The notes: a model not told the origin generated them from the sequence alone. 64,000 nt of DNA from Alpinimonas psychrophila (GCF_014137865.1 NZ_JACGWU010000008.1:26757-90756); one strand, 5' to 3'. Numbered from the stretch's first letter, positions 50,678 through 60,706 are shown. Numbers and translations are program-made.

Positions 50678-51193
50678 ATGGCGAACAAGGAAGCTTCGGT
50701 CGTAGAACTCACGGAGAAATTCGAGAGCTCAAACGCCGTACTGCTCACCGAGTACCGCGGTCTCACGGTTGCACAGCTCAAGGAGCTGCGCACATCAATT
50801 CGTGAGCACGCAACCTACGCCGTGGTAAAGAACACGTTGACCAAGATTGCCGCCGCTAAGGCCGGCATCGTGGGTCTCGACGACCAGCTTGCTGGCCCGT
50901 CGGCTATCGCTTTCGTGCACGGTGACGCTGTCGCCGTAGCTAAGGCTTTACGTGACTTTGCCAAGGCAAACCCTCTTCTGATCGTGAAGGGCGGCTACTT
51001 TGACGGTAAGCCTCTTTCCGCTCAAGAGGTTGGAAAGCTCGCCGATCTCGAGTCGCGTGACGTGTTGCTGGCGAAGTTCGCCGGTGCCGCCAAGGCCTCG
51101 CTATTCGGTGCCGCATACCTATTTACAGCGCCGCTGTCCAAGACCGTTCGTACGGTCGAGGCTCTGCGTCAGAAGCAAGAGTCTTCCAACTAG
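50678..51193 (+). CDS. rplJ: 50S ribosomal protein L10
   Basis: 171 residues from the ATG at 50678 (AAAGGAG upstream). L10 features: [37 protein letters not shown] and [11 protein letters not shown]. It forms the stalk base that carries L7/L12 dimers. It is 54 bases upstream of rplL, the standard pair. Confidence 0.98.
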   Translation: MANKEASVVELTEKFESSNAVLLTEYRGLTVAQLKELRTSIREHATYAVVKNTLTKIAAAKAGIVGLDDQLAGPSAIAFVHGDAVAVAKALRDFAKANPLLIVKGGYFDGKPLSAQEVGKLADLESRDVLLAKFAGAAKASLFGAAYLFTAPLSKTVRTVEALRQKQESSN

Positions 51194-51247
51194 CACTAGC
51201 TAGCTGGTCGCATTTTTCAACGAATCAAAAGAAAACTAGGAGTAATC

Positions 51248-51631
51248 ATGGCAAAGCTCACAACCGAGCAGCTCATCGAAGCTTTCAAGGAGCTCACGCT
51301 CATTGAACTCAGCGAGTTCGTCAAGGCATTTGAGGTGACCTTTGAGGTCACCGCTGCTGCACCCGCAGCCGCTGCAGCAGCCCCCGCTGCTGGTGGCGCT
51401 GCTGAGGTAGTCGAAGAGAAGGACTCATTTGACGTCATTCTCGAGTCTGCTGGCGAAAAGAAGATCCAGGTCATCAAGGAGGTGCGCGCCCTTACCAGCC
51501 TTGGTCTTGGCGAGGCAAAGGCTGTCGTTGACGGCGCCCCTGCTCCCGTCCTTGAGGGTGTCAACAAGGAGACCGCTGAGAAGGCAAAGGCACAGCTTGA
51601 AGAAGCTGGCGCCACTGTAACCCTCAAGTAG
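51248..51631 (+). CDS. rplL: 50S ribosomal protein L7/L12
   Basis: 127 residues: N-terminal dimerisation region ([26 protein letters not shown]), an Ala/Pro-rich hinge, and the C-terminal factor-binding domain ([37 protein letters not shown]). AACTAGGAG precedes the ATG. A terminator follows. Confidence 0.98.
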   Translation: MAKLTTEQLIEAFKELTLIELSEFVKAFEVTFEVTAAAPAAAAAAPAAGGAAEVVEEKDSFDVILESAGEKKIQVIKEVRALTSLGLGEAKAVVDGAPAPVLEGVNKETAEKAKAQLEEAGATVTLK

Positions 51632-51651
51632 TCTTCTTGTAGAAAACTATT

Positions 51652-51687
51652 GGGCGTCATCCCTTCGCGGGGATGGCGCCCTTTTTC
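51652..51687. terminator. hairpin terminator after rplL
   Basis: GGGCGTCATCCC pairs with GGGATGGCGCCC (one G-U type mismatch region) around TTCGCG, followed by TTTTTCTT. It ends the rplJ-rplL transcript just before the convergent gene. Confidence 0.88.
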
Positions 51688-52947
51688 TTAACGCTCAAAG
51701 TCCTCGGCGACGAGTTCGATAATGCTCGCCGCAGCCCGCCCCGGATAGGGGCTCACGTACGCTAATAGCTCCGCTATTTCTTCAGAGTGTGTGGGCAAGA
51801 GTCCCGCTTCTGCTGCCGCGATTGTCGCTGCAAACTCGTCCATCGCTGTCACCCTGATGGAGGCCGCCGCCGCGAGAATCCCGGTGTGGGTAAATGCCCA
51901 ATGCTCGCTCTTTTCCCAGAAGATCGCAGGGGTACCCGTGACCAGGGGGTACTCCACCAAGAACGAGATGCCGTCCGTGAGGAGGGCATCGGAGGCGAGA
52001 AAGATCGCCGCAAAGCTTGCACTTTCCTGCGTGGCTGTGTTGGGCAAAGCTGCCCAAGCGGTCTTCCACTCAGCGAGTTCACCAGGGGTCATCAGGTCAC
52101 GATCGGTCAACGTCCCAAAAAGAAACGGGTGCGGCCGCAGCACGACGTCAATGTGTTGATGGGTTCGCGCAAACTCCAGCATGTCGTTGCACAAGTCGGC
52201 AAAGACGCCGAAATTCAGCCAGTTCGGTCCGTAGGAATGGTGCGGACCCCATAAGAGCCGAAAGGGAGCCTCGCCTGAGTCGAGCCGGCGATCCAGAGGC
52301 CAGAAGGGGGCGGTCTTGGCGGCACTTTCGAGCAAAGCATCGATTTTGGGAGTTCCCGTGCGATAGATCTGGTTGCCATAATCGGCTTCGACAAAGGCCG
52401 AGGCGACCTCGGCATCCTGAAGAAAAATCATGTGGGAGAGTCGATGTGTAGGTTGCGTGTATTGGTGGGGGGCAATTCCGTCGAAATCAGGTTCCTGCAC
52501 GAGAGAACTCGTGAAGTACGGCACATAACAAACATGAGTGAACTGAATGAGCTGTTCAATCTGATAACCGGGCTGGTAATTGCGCTGCCACGGGTAATTC
52601 AGAAACAGATAATCGGGATCAAGCTCCTTGAGCCGTTCAAGGCCGATCAGACTGTCCTCATCGGAGAAACGTTCATGAACAATGCCCTGTTCGGTGAAGA
52701 ATTTGCTAATCAGGGGTTCGTCCGTGAAGTCGTCATAGCCGGTCAGCTTGCGCGGGATGGTAATGACGAGGGGGTCAAAACGTTGATCGGCGAGCATCGC
52801 CCGGTAAATGCTATCGAGAGAATCCCAGGCCTCCACATAGAAGACGAGAAAGATGACCCGGATGGGGCGGTGACCGGTATCAGAGAGCAAACGTCGTTCC
52901 CATGAGTTCTTCCGTGGAGGCCCAGAGGGCGTCTGCCAGTGATTCAT
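51688..52947 (-). CDS. CDP-glycerol glycerophosphotransferase-like protein
   Basis: About 419 residues from the ATG at 52947, which would overlap the upstream SDR gene by 68 bases. A start nearer 52895 would avoid most of that but has no ribosome site. The fold looks like a GT-B transferase of the TagF/CDP-glycerol family: an N-terminal half with IRVIFLVFYVEAWDSLDSIYRAML, and a C-terminal half with LLWGPHHSYG, DVVLRPHPF and ASDALLTDGISFLVEYPLVTGTPAIF. A role in teichoic-acid-like or other surface polymer synthesis is possible. No polymer cluster is adjacent. Confidence 0.6.
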   Translation of the reverse strand: MNHWQTPSGPPRKNSWERRLLSDTGHRPIRVIFLVFYVEAWDSLDSIYRAMLADQRFDPLVITIPRKLTGYDDFTDEPLISKFFTEQGIVHERFSDEDSLIGLERLKELDPDYLFLNYPWQRNYQPGYQIEQLIQFTHVCYVPYFTSSLVQEPDFDGIAPHQYTQPTHRLSHMIFLQDAEVASAFVEADYGNQIYRTGTPKIDALLESAAKTAPFWPLDRRLDSGEAPFRLLWGPHHSYGPNWLNFGVFADLCNDMLEFARTHQHIDVVLRPHPFLFGTLTDRDLMTPGELAEWKTAWAALPNTATQESASFAAIFLASDALLTDGISFLVEYPLVTGTPAIFWEKSEHWAFTHTGILAAAASIRVTAMDEFAATIAAAEAGLLPTHSEEIAELLAYVSPYPGRAAASIIELVAEDFER

Positions 52948-53764
52948 CGTAGGCGCGGGGCATCCCGGTAAAGATTCGGGGCTTTCCCCAGATTTCGAGC
53001 CGAGGTCCGATGAACTCACCACCGGAGAGGCCTAAGGATGTGGACGCCAAAATTTGCGAGCGCGCCCCCGTGGCCGCACTTTGCGCCAAGAAGTTTGCGC
53101 GCTCGTTGCCGCCCTTCTGCAAGTTTGTGCTGGCCCAGCCAGGGTGGGCGGCGACGGACACGATCGGAATATTCGCTGCTTTTGCCCGGCGATCAAGTTC
53201 GAGGGCAAACATCAGGCAGGCGAGTTTGGTGGTGCCGTAGCGATTCCAGGCAGAGTACCCAATGTCGGTTCCCCGGACCTCGTCAACCGACGCGGTCGTG
53301 AAGCTTCCGCGGCGATGAGCCACCGAGGACAGGCTGACGACGCGACCTCCCGAGCCGCGAAGGAGAGCGGGGAGCAGGCCGGCCGTGAGGGCGAAATGGC
53401 CCACGTGGTTCGTGGCCATTTGCGACTCGATACCGTCTACGGAGAGCGAAAACGGCGGTGCCATAATGCCCGCATTGTTGATCAAAATATCGAGGGGAGT
53501 GTCCGTCTGGGCGGCAGTGAAAGCGCGAACAGAGGCGAGATCCGCCAGATCGAGCGGCTCAACTGCCAGTCGAGCATCCGGCTGGTGGGTGCGGATGCGG
53601 TCCACGGCGGCAGCGCCGGCAACGGTATTTCGTACTGCCAAGGTGACCTCGGCGCCGAGTGCGCTCAGAACAAGAGCGGTTTCAAACCCTAGTCCGGAGT
53701 TGGCTCCCGTGATGATGGCACGCTTGCCGTCGAGGCGGGGAAGGTCAAGAAGGGGTTTCGGCAT
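52880..53764 (-). CDS. short-chain dehydrogenase/reductase
   Basis: 294 residues. NAD(P) motif TGANSGLGFE near residue 19, NNAGIMAPPF, catalytic Ser in VVSLSSVAH and Tyr/Lys in YGTTK. It resembles the retinol-dehydrogenase/WW-domain-oxidoreductase-like subgroup. The substrate is unknown. The C terminus overlaps the predicted start of the glycerophosphotransferase-like gene. Confidence 0.92.
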   Translation of the reverse strand: MPKPLLDLPRLDGKRAIITGANSGLGFETALVLSALGAEVTLAVRNTVAGAAAVDRIRTHQPDARLAVEPLDLADLASVRAFTAAQTDTPLDILINNAGIMAPPFSLSVDGIESQMATNHVGHFALTAGLLPALLRGSGGRVVSLSSVAHRRGSFTTASVDEVRGTDIGYSAWNRYGTTKLACLMFALELDRRAKAANIPIVSVAAHPGWASTNLQKGGNERANFLAQSAATGARSQILASTSLGLSGGEFIGPRLEIWGKPRIFTGMPRAYDESLADALWASTEELMGTTFAL

Positions 53765-53832
53765 GTTTCATCGTGCCACATTTGGATGCCGCCTGTGGAC
53801 AGGTATGCGCCAATTGGCGAAGCTCGGGGGCA

Positions 53833-53873
53833 AAAAAATTGTGGGGCCCCGCGTTTTCGCGAGACCCCACAAG
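53833..53873 (-). terminator. terminator of the APC permease gene
   Basis: On the minus strand TTGTGGGG and CGCG pair with their complements around a four-base loop (3-base internal loop), followed by seven T. It ends the permease transcript 13 bases after its stop. Confidence 0.85.
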
Positions 53874-53885
53874 CATGAGCTGAAA

Positions 53886-55394
53886 CTAGCCGACGTGGGC
53901 GCGCATCTTTGCTGCCACCGCAATGGCATCGCCCTCAGGAGAAGTCGACTTCTTGTCGGGGCGGGCAATGAACAGGTAGAGCGCGCCGACGACGAGAACA
54001 ACGACGAGACCGATCCACGTCACGTAGTTATCCATCAGGCTAAACGTCGCTCCCAGCAAGAGCAGAATGATCGCGATGATGCCGTAAATCAAAGCACCAA
54101 TGTTGACAACCATGCCCCACGCGCCCAAGCTGAAGGGCCCGGCGGGTTTCCAGCCCATGAAACGCTGACGCAGCGAGGCCAACACGATTGCCTGGAAGGC
54201 AACATAAATTCCGAGAACGGCAAACGACGTGATCTGAACGAGAGTGTCCGGCAGAACAAAGACGATCACCGCGATGACCATGGGGATGACGCTGGCCACA
54301 ACGATGGCGTTTGTCGGCACCTGCGTACGAGGCGAGAGCTTGGCAAGCCACGTGCTGGCGGGAAGCATTCCGTCACGCGCGAAGGAGTGCAGCAAGCGAC
54401 TGGCGGCAGCCTGAAGGCTCAAAACACACGAGAGGAAGGCCATGCAGGCGATGACCAAGAAGATCTTCTCACCAACGGGGCCCAGAGCTGATTCCAGAAT
54501 GGACGGAATGGGGTTGGGGTCTTCGCCGCTCACGATGGCAGCCAGGTTGGGCGCAGCCAGCACGTAGCCAACGAAAGACATGAGAGCCGAGACGCCCCCC
54601 ACGAAGATCGTGAGGTACATGGCGCGGGGAACGCGACGCGACGCATCCGCTACTTCTTCGGCTACGTCACCGCAGGCCTCAAAACCGTAGAACATGAAGA
54701 GACCGATGAGGGCGGCACCAACGAAGGCACCCATGTAGTTGCCGTCACCCTTGCCGAACGAATCGAAGAAGACGCTGAAGTCGTTCTTACGGTCAAAGAT
54801 GAGGAGATAGAGGCCAAGGCCGACGACGCCGGTGAGTTCGGCAGCAAGGCCGATGCGGGCGACGCGCGAGGTCATTCTTGTGCCGCCCAAGTTGAACAAC
54901 AGGGCGATTACGAGCAGCACGATTGTGAGGCCGAGAGTCCAGCCGGCCGGGAGTAGGCCATTCTCATCGAGGGGAATCCCGACGAGGTTCGCCAAGAATC
55001 CGCTGCCATATTCGGCCACGGCGGTGATCGTCACAATCATGGCCCAGATGTAAACCCAGGCTGCCATCCACGCGTAGCGTCTGCCCCACAGGCGTCTCGC
55101 CCAAGGGTAGATTCCGCCGGCGATAGGGTATTGCGACACCACTTCCCCCATGACGAGGGCGACCAGCAACTGGCCGGCGCCCACGATGACGATCCAGAAG
55201 ACGGACGGCGGGCCGCCAATCGAGAGAGAGTAGGCGAAGTAAGCGTAAATCGCGACGAGCGGGGAGAGGTAAGTGAAGCCGAGAGCCATGGTTCCCCACA
55301 GCGACATCGATCGCTCGTAGGTGCCTTCGAAGCCAAGGGCGCTGAGATGTTCAGCGTCGCCCATGTGTGCGCGTGGAGAAGTTTTGTCGGACAT
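53886..55394 (-). CDS. APC-superfamily amino acid permease
   Basis: 502 residues, about 12 hydrophobic helices. The N-terminal pattern GTMALGFTYLSPLVAIYAYFAYSLSIGGP and the ASRLLHSFARDGMLPASTWLAKLSPRTQVP loop identify the family. It is divergent from a glutarate-type CoA-transferase/acyl-CoA dehydrogenase pair. Import of lysine, GABA, 5-aminovalerate or a similar amine is a context-based guess. It is a separate branch from the permease at 14916. Confidence 0.88.
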   Translation of the reverse strand: MSDKTSPRAHMGDAEHLSALGFEGTYERSMSLWGTMALGFTYLSPLVAIYAYFAYSLSIGGPPSVFWIVIVGAGQLLVALVMGEVVSQYPIAGGIYPWARRLWGRRYAWMAAWVYIWAMIVTITAVAEYGSGFLANLVGIPLDENGLLPAGWTLGLTIVLLVIALLFNLGGTRMTSRVARIGLAAELTGVVGLGLYLLIFDRKNDFSVFFDSFGKGDGNYMGAFVGAALIGLFMFYGFEACGDVAEEVADASRRVPRAMYLTIFVGGVSALMSFVGYVLAAPNLAAIVSGEDPNPIPSILESALGPVGEKIFLVIACMAFLSCVLSLQAAASRLLHSFARDGMLPASTWLAKLSPRTQVPTNAIVVASVIPMVIAVIVFVLPDTLVQITSFAVLGIYVAFQAIVLASLRQRFMGWKPAGPFSLGAWGMVVNIGALIYGIIAIILLLLGATFSLMDNYVTWIGLVVVLVVGALYLFIARPDKKSTSPEGDAIAVAAKMRAHVG

Positions 55395-55599
55395 TGTGAC
55401 CTTTCACAGTCGTGAAGAAGTACCCTCAAAAATTCGCCATTGAAAGCTGAAGATGACTTCGTATTGCGCACACACTATCGCGAACCATGACTTTCCCGGT
55501 ACACCTTTTGTCTCCGTTTCTTACACTCATTGTGACAAAGTCCCGCACACGGTTCAGGGCGATAGATTTAATGGATGGCACTCGACCGACGGAGCAACC

Positions 55600-56784
55600 A
55601 TGGATAGTTCACAAAAGACCGCGCTAACGGCTGGCCCCCTCGCCGGAATTCTCGTGGCGGATTTTTCACGCGTCTTGGCCGGGCCCTTGGCGACCATGAC
55701 GTTAGCGGACTTAGGGGCCAGGGTTATCAAAGTCGAGAAGCCTGGTGCCGGAGACGACACCAGAAGCTGGGGTCCTCCCACGTCTGAAACCGGCTCGACA
55801 TACTTTGACAGCGTTAACCGCAACAAGGAATCCGTGTGTCTGGACTTGGCCGATGCCGGTGACCGCGCTTTGGCTTTTGAGTTGGCCTCGCGGGCCGATG
55901 TTGTCATTGAAAACTTCAAACCCGGAGGAATGACCCAATTGGGCCTGGGGTACGAGGCCGTCGCGGCCGTCAACCCTCGCGTTATCTACGTGTCAATATC
56001 GGGATTCGGATCCGCTGGGGGCGCCCATCTCCCGGGCTACGACTTCATGGTGCAGGCCGTCGGCGGACTCATGAGCATTACCGGGGAGCCGAACGGCCCG
56101 CCGACGAAGGCGGGCGTTGCCGTGGTGGATGTGCTCACGGCTAAGGATGCCACGATCGGAATCTTGGCGGCGTTGCACGCGCGCCACACGTCGGGTCGCG
56201 GGGCGCACCTTGACGTCAACCTTCTGTCGAGTCTTCAGGGTTCCTTGGCCAATCAAGCCCAGGCTTATTTGGGAGCCGACGTTGTCCCCCAGCGCCTGGG
56301 AAATGCTCATCCGTCAATTGCTCCCTATGAGTTGTTGGCGTGCGCTGATGTTCCGCTCGCTGTGGCCTGTGGCAATGATGGTCAGTTTGTGAAGCTCGCG
56401 GAGGTCTTGGGAATCGACAATGCCGCACGCGACGAACGATTCGCGACCAATAGCGCGCGGGTGCGCAATCGTCCCGCCCTCATCGCCATGTTGGAGGAGA
56501 GACTGGGGCGCCGGGATGCCGCACATTGGCAGGAGCGCCTGACCGCTGTCGGAGTGCCCGTGGGAAAAGTCGGAACGATCAAAGACGGAATTGCGCTCGC
56601 CGAATCTCTGGGATTGGAACCCACCATGGACGTGGTTCGTGCCGATGGTTCCGTCGCCTCCCGCCAGATTCGCCATCCCATTACGTGGCAACCACCGTTT
56701 GAAGTGCCTCACCAAGCACCACCATTACTGGGGCAACATTCCGATGCTGTCAAGCGGTGGCTCACCAACGCTTCACAACGGTGA
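55600..56784 (+). CDS. family III CoA-transferase (succinyl-CoA:glutarate CoA-transferase-like)
   Basis: 394 residues from the ATG at 55600 (GGAGC upstream); the frame is open further 5' into the promoter. VADFSRVLAGPLATMTLADLGARVIKVEKPGAGDDTR at the start and the acyl-carrying Asp177 in GVAVVDVLTAKDATIG are family hallmarks. It lies 66 bases before a glutaryl-CoA dehydrogenase-like gene. That pairing points to glutarate activation, as in lysine breakdown through glutarate. Succinyl-CoA as donor is assumed from relatives. Confidence 0.88.
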   Translation: MDSSQKTALTAGPLAGILVADFSRVLAGPLATMTLADLGARVIKVEKPGAGDDTRSWGPPTSETGSTYFDSVNRNKESVCLDLADAGDRALAFELASRADVVIENFKPGGMTQLGLGYEAVAAVNPRVIYVSISGFGSAGGAHLPGYDFMVQAVGGLMSITGEPNGPPTKAGVAVVDVLTAKDATIGILAALHARHTSGRGAHLDVNLLSSLQGSLANQAQAYLGADVVPQRLGNAHPSIAPYELLACADVPLAVACGNDGQFVKLAEVLGIDNAARDERFATNSARVRNRPALIAMLEERLGRRDAAHWQERLTAVGVPVGKVGTIKDGIALAESLGLEPTMDVVRADGSVASRQIRHPITWQPPFEVPHQAPPLLGQHSDAVKRWLTNASQR

Positions 56785-56850
56785 TTGTGGTGCTGGAAGC
56801 GTTGTCACTGCGTGGCCATACTGGAAGGACACAACAGAGGATTACCGCTC

Positions 56851-58011
56851 ATGACTGACACTTCAGACCTTCTCGATATCGAATCTCTTCTCACCGCCGA
56901 GGAGGTCGCGTTCCGCGACACGGTTCGTAATTTCGTGGATGCGACCATTCGTCCCAATATTCAAAAGTGGTATGCCGACGCGGTATTCCCGCTCGAAATC
57001 GTGCCAGAGATGGCTCGCCTCGGCCTGCTCGGGATGCACCATAAGGGCTACGGATGCCCGGGAAAAAGTGCGACCGAATACGGCTTGGCAGCACTGGAAC
57101 TCGAGGCGGGCGACTCCGGTTTGCGAACCTTTGTCAGCGTTCAAGGCTCCCTCGCGATGGGGGCAATCGCGAAGTTCGGTTCCGAAGAACAGAAAAATGA
57201 GTGGCTTCCCAAAATGGCATCCGGTGAGGCTATTGGATGCTTCGGTTTGACTGAACCGGCCGCGGGCTCCGATCCTGGAACGATGGAGACGGTCGCGCGC
57301 CGCGACGGCAGCGACTGGGTAATTTCCGGGACCAAACGCTGGATTGGCCTGGCGAGCGTGGCCCAGGTTGCCGTGATTTGGGCGATGACCGAAGAAGGTG
57401 TTCGCGGCTTTGTCGTTCCCACGAAAACGGCCGGTTTTGTGGCTACCGTCATTGAGCCCAAGATGTCGATGCGGGCCTCCATTCAATGCGAGATTTTGCT
57501 GGACAATGTGCGACTACCCGAAAGCGCCATGCTGCCTCTGGCCAGAGGACTGCGCGGCCCCTTCGAGTGCCTGAACGATGCTCGCTACGGCATTGCCTGG
57601 GGTGTGATGGGCGCCGCGCGTGACAGCTTCGACGCCGCCTTGGCGTACTCACTCGAGCGCACGCCGTTTGGCCGGCCCCTCGCGGGCTTCCAGCTCACCC
57701 AGCAGAAACTGGCGGACATGGTTGTGGAGATCAACAAGGGAACGTTGCTGGCACTGCACTTGGGACGCCTTAAAGACGCCGGCAAGCTTCAGCCGCACCA
57801 GATTTCTCTGGCCAAGCTCAGCAACACCAGAGAGGCAATCGAGATCGCTCGTTCGGCCCGCACTGTATTGGGAGGCAACGGTATTTTGCTCGAATACTCG
57901 CCCATCCGTCACGCCAACAACCTCGAGAGTGTTCGCACTTACGAGGGAACAGATGAGGTGCACACCCTCGTGCTCGGTCAGCACATCACCGGCATTTCGG
58001 CATTCCGCTAG
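56851..58011 (+). CDS. gcdH: glutaryl-CoA dehydrogenase
   Basis: 386 residues from the ATG at 56851. GCDH-specific points: LRTFVSVQGSLAMGAIAKFGSEEQ, where the Arg (about R92) corresponds to the residue binding the distal carboxylate; GCFGLTEPAAGSDPGTMET; and the catalytic Glu (about E365) in RTYEGTDEVHTLVLGQHITGI. It oxidises and decarboxylates glutaryl-CoA to crotonyl-CoA, reducing EtfAB. It is co-transcribed with the CoA-transferase gene. Confidence 0.92.
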   Translation: MTDTSDLLDIESLLTAEEVAFRDTVRNFVDATIRPNIQKWYADAVFPLEIVPEMARLGLLGMHHKGYGCPGKSATEYGLAALELEAGDSGLRTFVSVQGSLAMGAIAKFGSEEQKNEWLPKMASGEAIGCFGLTEPAAGSDPGTMETVARRDGSDWVISGTKRWIGLASVAQVAVIWAMTEEGVRGFVVPTKTAGFVATVIEPKMSMRASIQCEILLDNVRLPESAMLPLARGLRGPFECLNDARYGIAWGVMGAARDSFDAALAYSLERTPFGRPLAGFQLTQQKLADMVVEINKGTLLALHLGRLKDAGKLQPHQISLAKLSNTREAIEIARSARTVLGGNGILLEYSPIRHANNLESVRTYEGTDEVHTLVLGQHITGISAFR

Positions 58012-58033
58012 GCATTCGTCGGGTCCGAACCTG

Positions 58034-59242
58034 CTAGCTGGTGAACGTCAACCAGAGCAGGGCAAAATTCAGCGCGATGATGAGGACAACGGCGATTACG
58101 GCTGCCACGGTGGTGAACCAGCGGTTCGCGTCCGCTCCGAGCAGACTCTTTTGGCGGGTAAAAATAACCAGCGGCACGAGGGCGAACGGGATACCGAAGG
58201 ACAGGACCACTTGGCTCATGATGAGGGCCCACGTGGGGTCAACGCCGGCCGCGAGAATCACAATAGCGGGAATGAGGGTGATGACGCGCCTCGTCAGTAG
58301 TGGGATGCGCACGTGGAGAAGGCCGCTCATAATTTCCGCGCCCGCATAGGCTCCGACGGAGGTGGAGGCCAGGCCCGACGCCAGGAGTCCAATAGCGAAC
58401 ATGATAGCGATGACGGGTCCAAGCGTGGCCCCAAGCCCGACGTAAACGCTCTCGAGGCTGTCGGTCTTTCGTCCGGTCAGGTTTACGGCAGCGACTATGA
58501 GGATGGCGAGGTTGACGCTGCCAGCAATCACGAGTGCAATGGTGACGTCAATGCGGGTTGCCCGCATTACGTGCGACCGATTGGGTCCGGCCTTCACGAG
58601 CCCAAAACGATCTCGGGTCAAGGCCGAATGGGCGTAAATGGCGTGCGGCATGATGGTGGCGCCCAAGATGGACGCGGCGAGCAAGACCGATCCAGAGTCG
58701 GCGAATCGGGGAACCAGGCCGGCCAGGAGCGAACCGGCCTCGGGGGGCGCGACAACGACACCGATACCGAATCCAACGGCGATGATAACGAGGAGTCCGA
58801 TAATCGCCCGCTCGAAACGGTGAGAGCCGGAGCGATTCTGCAACTGCAGCAGGAGGAGGGACAACAGCCCGGTAATGAGACCACCAAGGAGGAGGGGAAT
58901 TCCAAACAGGAGGTAGAGAGCGATGGCGCCGCCGATGATTTCGGCCAGGTCGGTGGCCATCGCCACGATCTCGGCCTGGAGCCAGTAGACGCGGCGAAGC
59001 CACGGGTTAAGGATGCGTTCGCCCAGGAGCTGAGTGAGGCTCTTACCGGTTGCGATGCCCAGCTTGGCCGAGAGGTATTGTACGAGCCACGCAATGAGGT
59101 TTCCGCCCACGACGACCCACACGAGCAGGAATCCGTACTGCGCGCCCGCGGTCATGTTGCTCGCGACGTTTCCTGGGTCGAGGTAGGCGACTCCGGCAAC
59201 GAGCGCGGGCCCGAGGAGGGTGAAAAGTCGCTTCGCTGCCAC
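58034..59242 (-). CDS. mntH: Nramp-family divalent metal (Mn2+/Fe2+) transporter
   Basis: 402 residues with a GTG start and about 11 helices. The canonical metal-site motifs are both present: DPGN in TM1 (YLDPGNVASNMTAGAQYGF) and MPH in TM6 (IMPHAIYAHSAL), so a proton-coupled Mn/Fe importer is likely. It stands alone, convergent with gcdH and divergent from a saccharopine-dehydrogenase-family gene. I found no clear MntR or DtxR box. Confidence 0.94.
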   Translation of the reverse strand: MAAKRLFTLLGPALVAGVAYLDPGNVASNMTAGAQYGFLLVWVVVGGNLIAWLVQYLSAKLGIATGKSLTQLLGERILNPWLRRVYWLQAEIVAMATDLAEIIGGAIALYLLFGIPLLLGGLITGLLSLLLLQLQNRSGSHRFERAIIGLLVIIAVGFGIGVVVAPPEAGSLLAGLVPRFADSGSVLLAASILGATIMPHAIYAHSALTRDRFGLVKAGPNRSHVMRATRIDVTIALVIAGSVNLAILIVAAVNLTGRKTDSLESVYVGLGATLGPVIAIMFAIGLLASGLASTSVGAYAGAEIMSGLLHVRIPLLTRRVITLIPAIVILAAGVDPTWALIMSQVVLSFGIPFALVPLVIFTRQKSLLGADANRWFTTVAAVIAVVLIIALNFALLWLTFTS

Positions 59243-59416
59243 GAAACCAGCCTAGTTGTCTGCGGTGGGCTCCTCGATGCTCCGTGAATGCGGCACGGGT
59301 CAATCGTGAGTATTTATGCTCAAAATGTGCGGATTTCGAAGAAAAACCTGGGAATTATGGAGGAATGAGTAGAAGAAGTTGGATTAAACAACGAAAACCC
59401 CGATAGCGTCGAGGTC

Positions 59417-60697
59417 ATGAGAATTCTGCTTGTCGGCGCCGGTGGTGTCGGAGATGCTTTTGCCAAGATAGCTGCTCGCCGTTCGTTCTTCGAATGTGTG
59501 GTGGTGACCGACTTCGACATCACTCGTGCCGAGCGCACGATCGCCTGGCTGACTGAGCGTCACGGTGCTGCGGCCATCGCCGGTCGGTTCGTTGCCGACA
59601 GTATCGATGCCAGTGATCCCGGCAGCGTCGCGGCGGTTGCCCAGCGTCACTCGATAACGCACGTGATGAATGCCGTGGAGCCCAAGTTCGTGCCCACCAT
59701 CTTTGCGGGAGCTGCCGCCGCCGGAGCGAATTACCTTGACATGGCGATGAGTCTGTCGAAGTCGCATCCGACATCTCCGTATTCACTCACTGGGGTCACG
59801 CTCGGCGAAGAGCAGTTCGCTGTCACCGCGGAGTGGGAGGCCGCCAACCGCCTCGCCCTCGTGGGCATCGGTGTTGAACCCGGCCTCTCCAACGTGTTTG
59901 CACGCTATGCCGCCGACCACCTCTTCAGCCACATCGATGAGCTGGGAACGCGCGACGGTGCCAACCTTGTCGTTCGCGACGCCAACGGCGAAGAAATCTT
60001 TGCTCCGTCGTTCAGCATTTGGACGACCATCGAGGAATGCCTGAACCCTCCCGTGATCTGGGAGAAGGACAAGGGCTGGTTCACCACCGAGCCCTTCAGT
60101 GAGCCCGAGGTGTTTGTGTTCCCTGAGGGGATCGGCCCCGTGGAGTGTGTCAACGTCGAGCACGAAGAAGTACTGATGATGCCGCGCTGGTTGGATGCGC
60201 AGCGCGTGACCTTCAAGTACGGGCTGGGCAACGAGTTCATCGGCATTCTCAAGACTCTGCACCAGCTGGGTTTGGATTCCGTTACTCCGGTAAAGGTTCG
60301 CACCGCCGATGGCCCCGCCATGGTGGCTCCGCGTGACGTTGTCGCAGCGTGTCTTCCGGATCCCGCCTCGATTGGCCCGCGTATGACGGGCAAGACGTGT
60401 GCCGGAATGTGGGTCACTGGAACGGGCAAAGATGGCCAACCGCGGGAAGTGTATCTCTACCACGTGAGCGATAACGAGTGGACGATGGCCGAATATGAGG
60501 CCCAGTGTGTCGTGTGGCAGACAGCGCTGAACCCGGTAATCGCACTCGAACTTCTCGCCACAGGGGCGTGGAGCGGCGCCGGTGTTGTGGGACCAGAGTT
60601 CTTTGACGCCGAACCATTTTTGACTCTCATGGCTCGCCCCGAGGCCGAAGGCGGCTACGGCCAGGCGTGGGGGCTTGAGGATCGCCTCGCAAACTAA
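59417..60697 (+). CDS. saccharopine dehydrogenase-family oxidoreductase
   Basis: 426 residues. Rossmann start ILLVGAGGVGDAFAKIAARR, VMNAVEPKFVPTIFAGAAAAGANYLDMAMS, GIGVEPGLSNVFARYAAD and GKTCAGMWVTGTGKDG. The family includes saccharopine reductase, lysine 6-dehydrogenase and carboxynorspermidine synthase. Nearness to the glutarate genes favours a lysine-related role, but a polyamine-type reaction is also possible. A very strong terminator follows. Confidence 0.85.
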   Translation: MRILLVGAGGVGDAFAKIAARRSFFECVVVTDFDITRAERTIAWLTERHGAAAIAGRFVADSIDASDPGSVAAVAQRHSITHVMNAVEPKFVPTIFAGAAAAGANYLDMAMSLSKSHPTSPYSLTGVTLGEEQFAVTAEWEAANRLALVGIGVEPGLSNVFARYAADHLFSHIDELGTRDGANLVVRDANGEEIFAPSFSIWTTIEECLNPPVIWEKDKGWFTTEPFSEPEVFVFPEGIGPVECVNVEHEEVLMMPRWLDAQRVTFKYGLGNEFIGILKTLHQLGLDSVTPVKVRTADGPAMVAPRDVVAACLPDPASIGPRMTGKTCAGMWVTGTGKDGQPREVYLYHVSDNEWTMAEYEAQCVVWQTALNPVIALELLATGAWSGAGVVGPEFFDAEPFLTLMARPEAEGGYGQAWGLEDRLAN

Positions 60698-60706
60698 TGG
60701 TCTTTT

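Noticed and set aside
53385..54491. 368-codon + strand frame across the SDR and permease genes
   Set aside because: Antisense to two well-supported genes and spans their intergenic terminator; no domain.
58313..59287. 324-codon + strand frame opposite mntH
   Set aside because: Charged, low-complexity antisense of a membrane protein; no domain or ribosome site.
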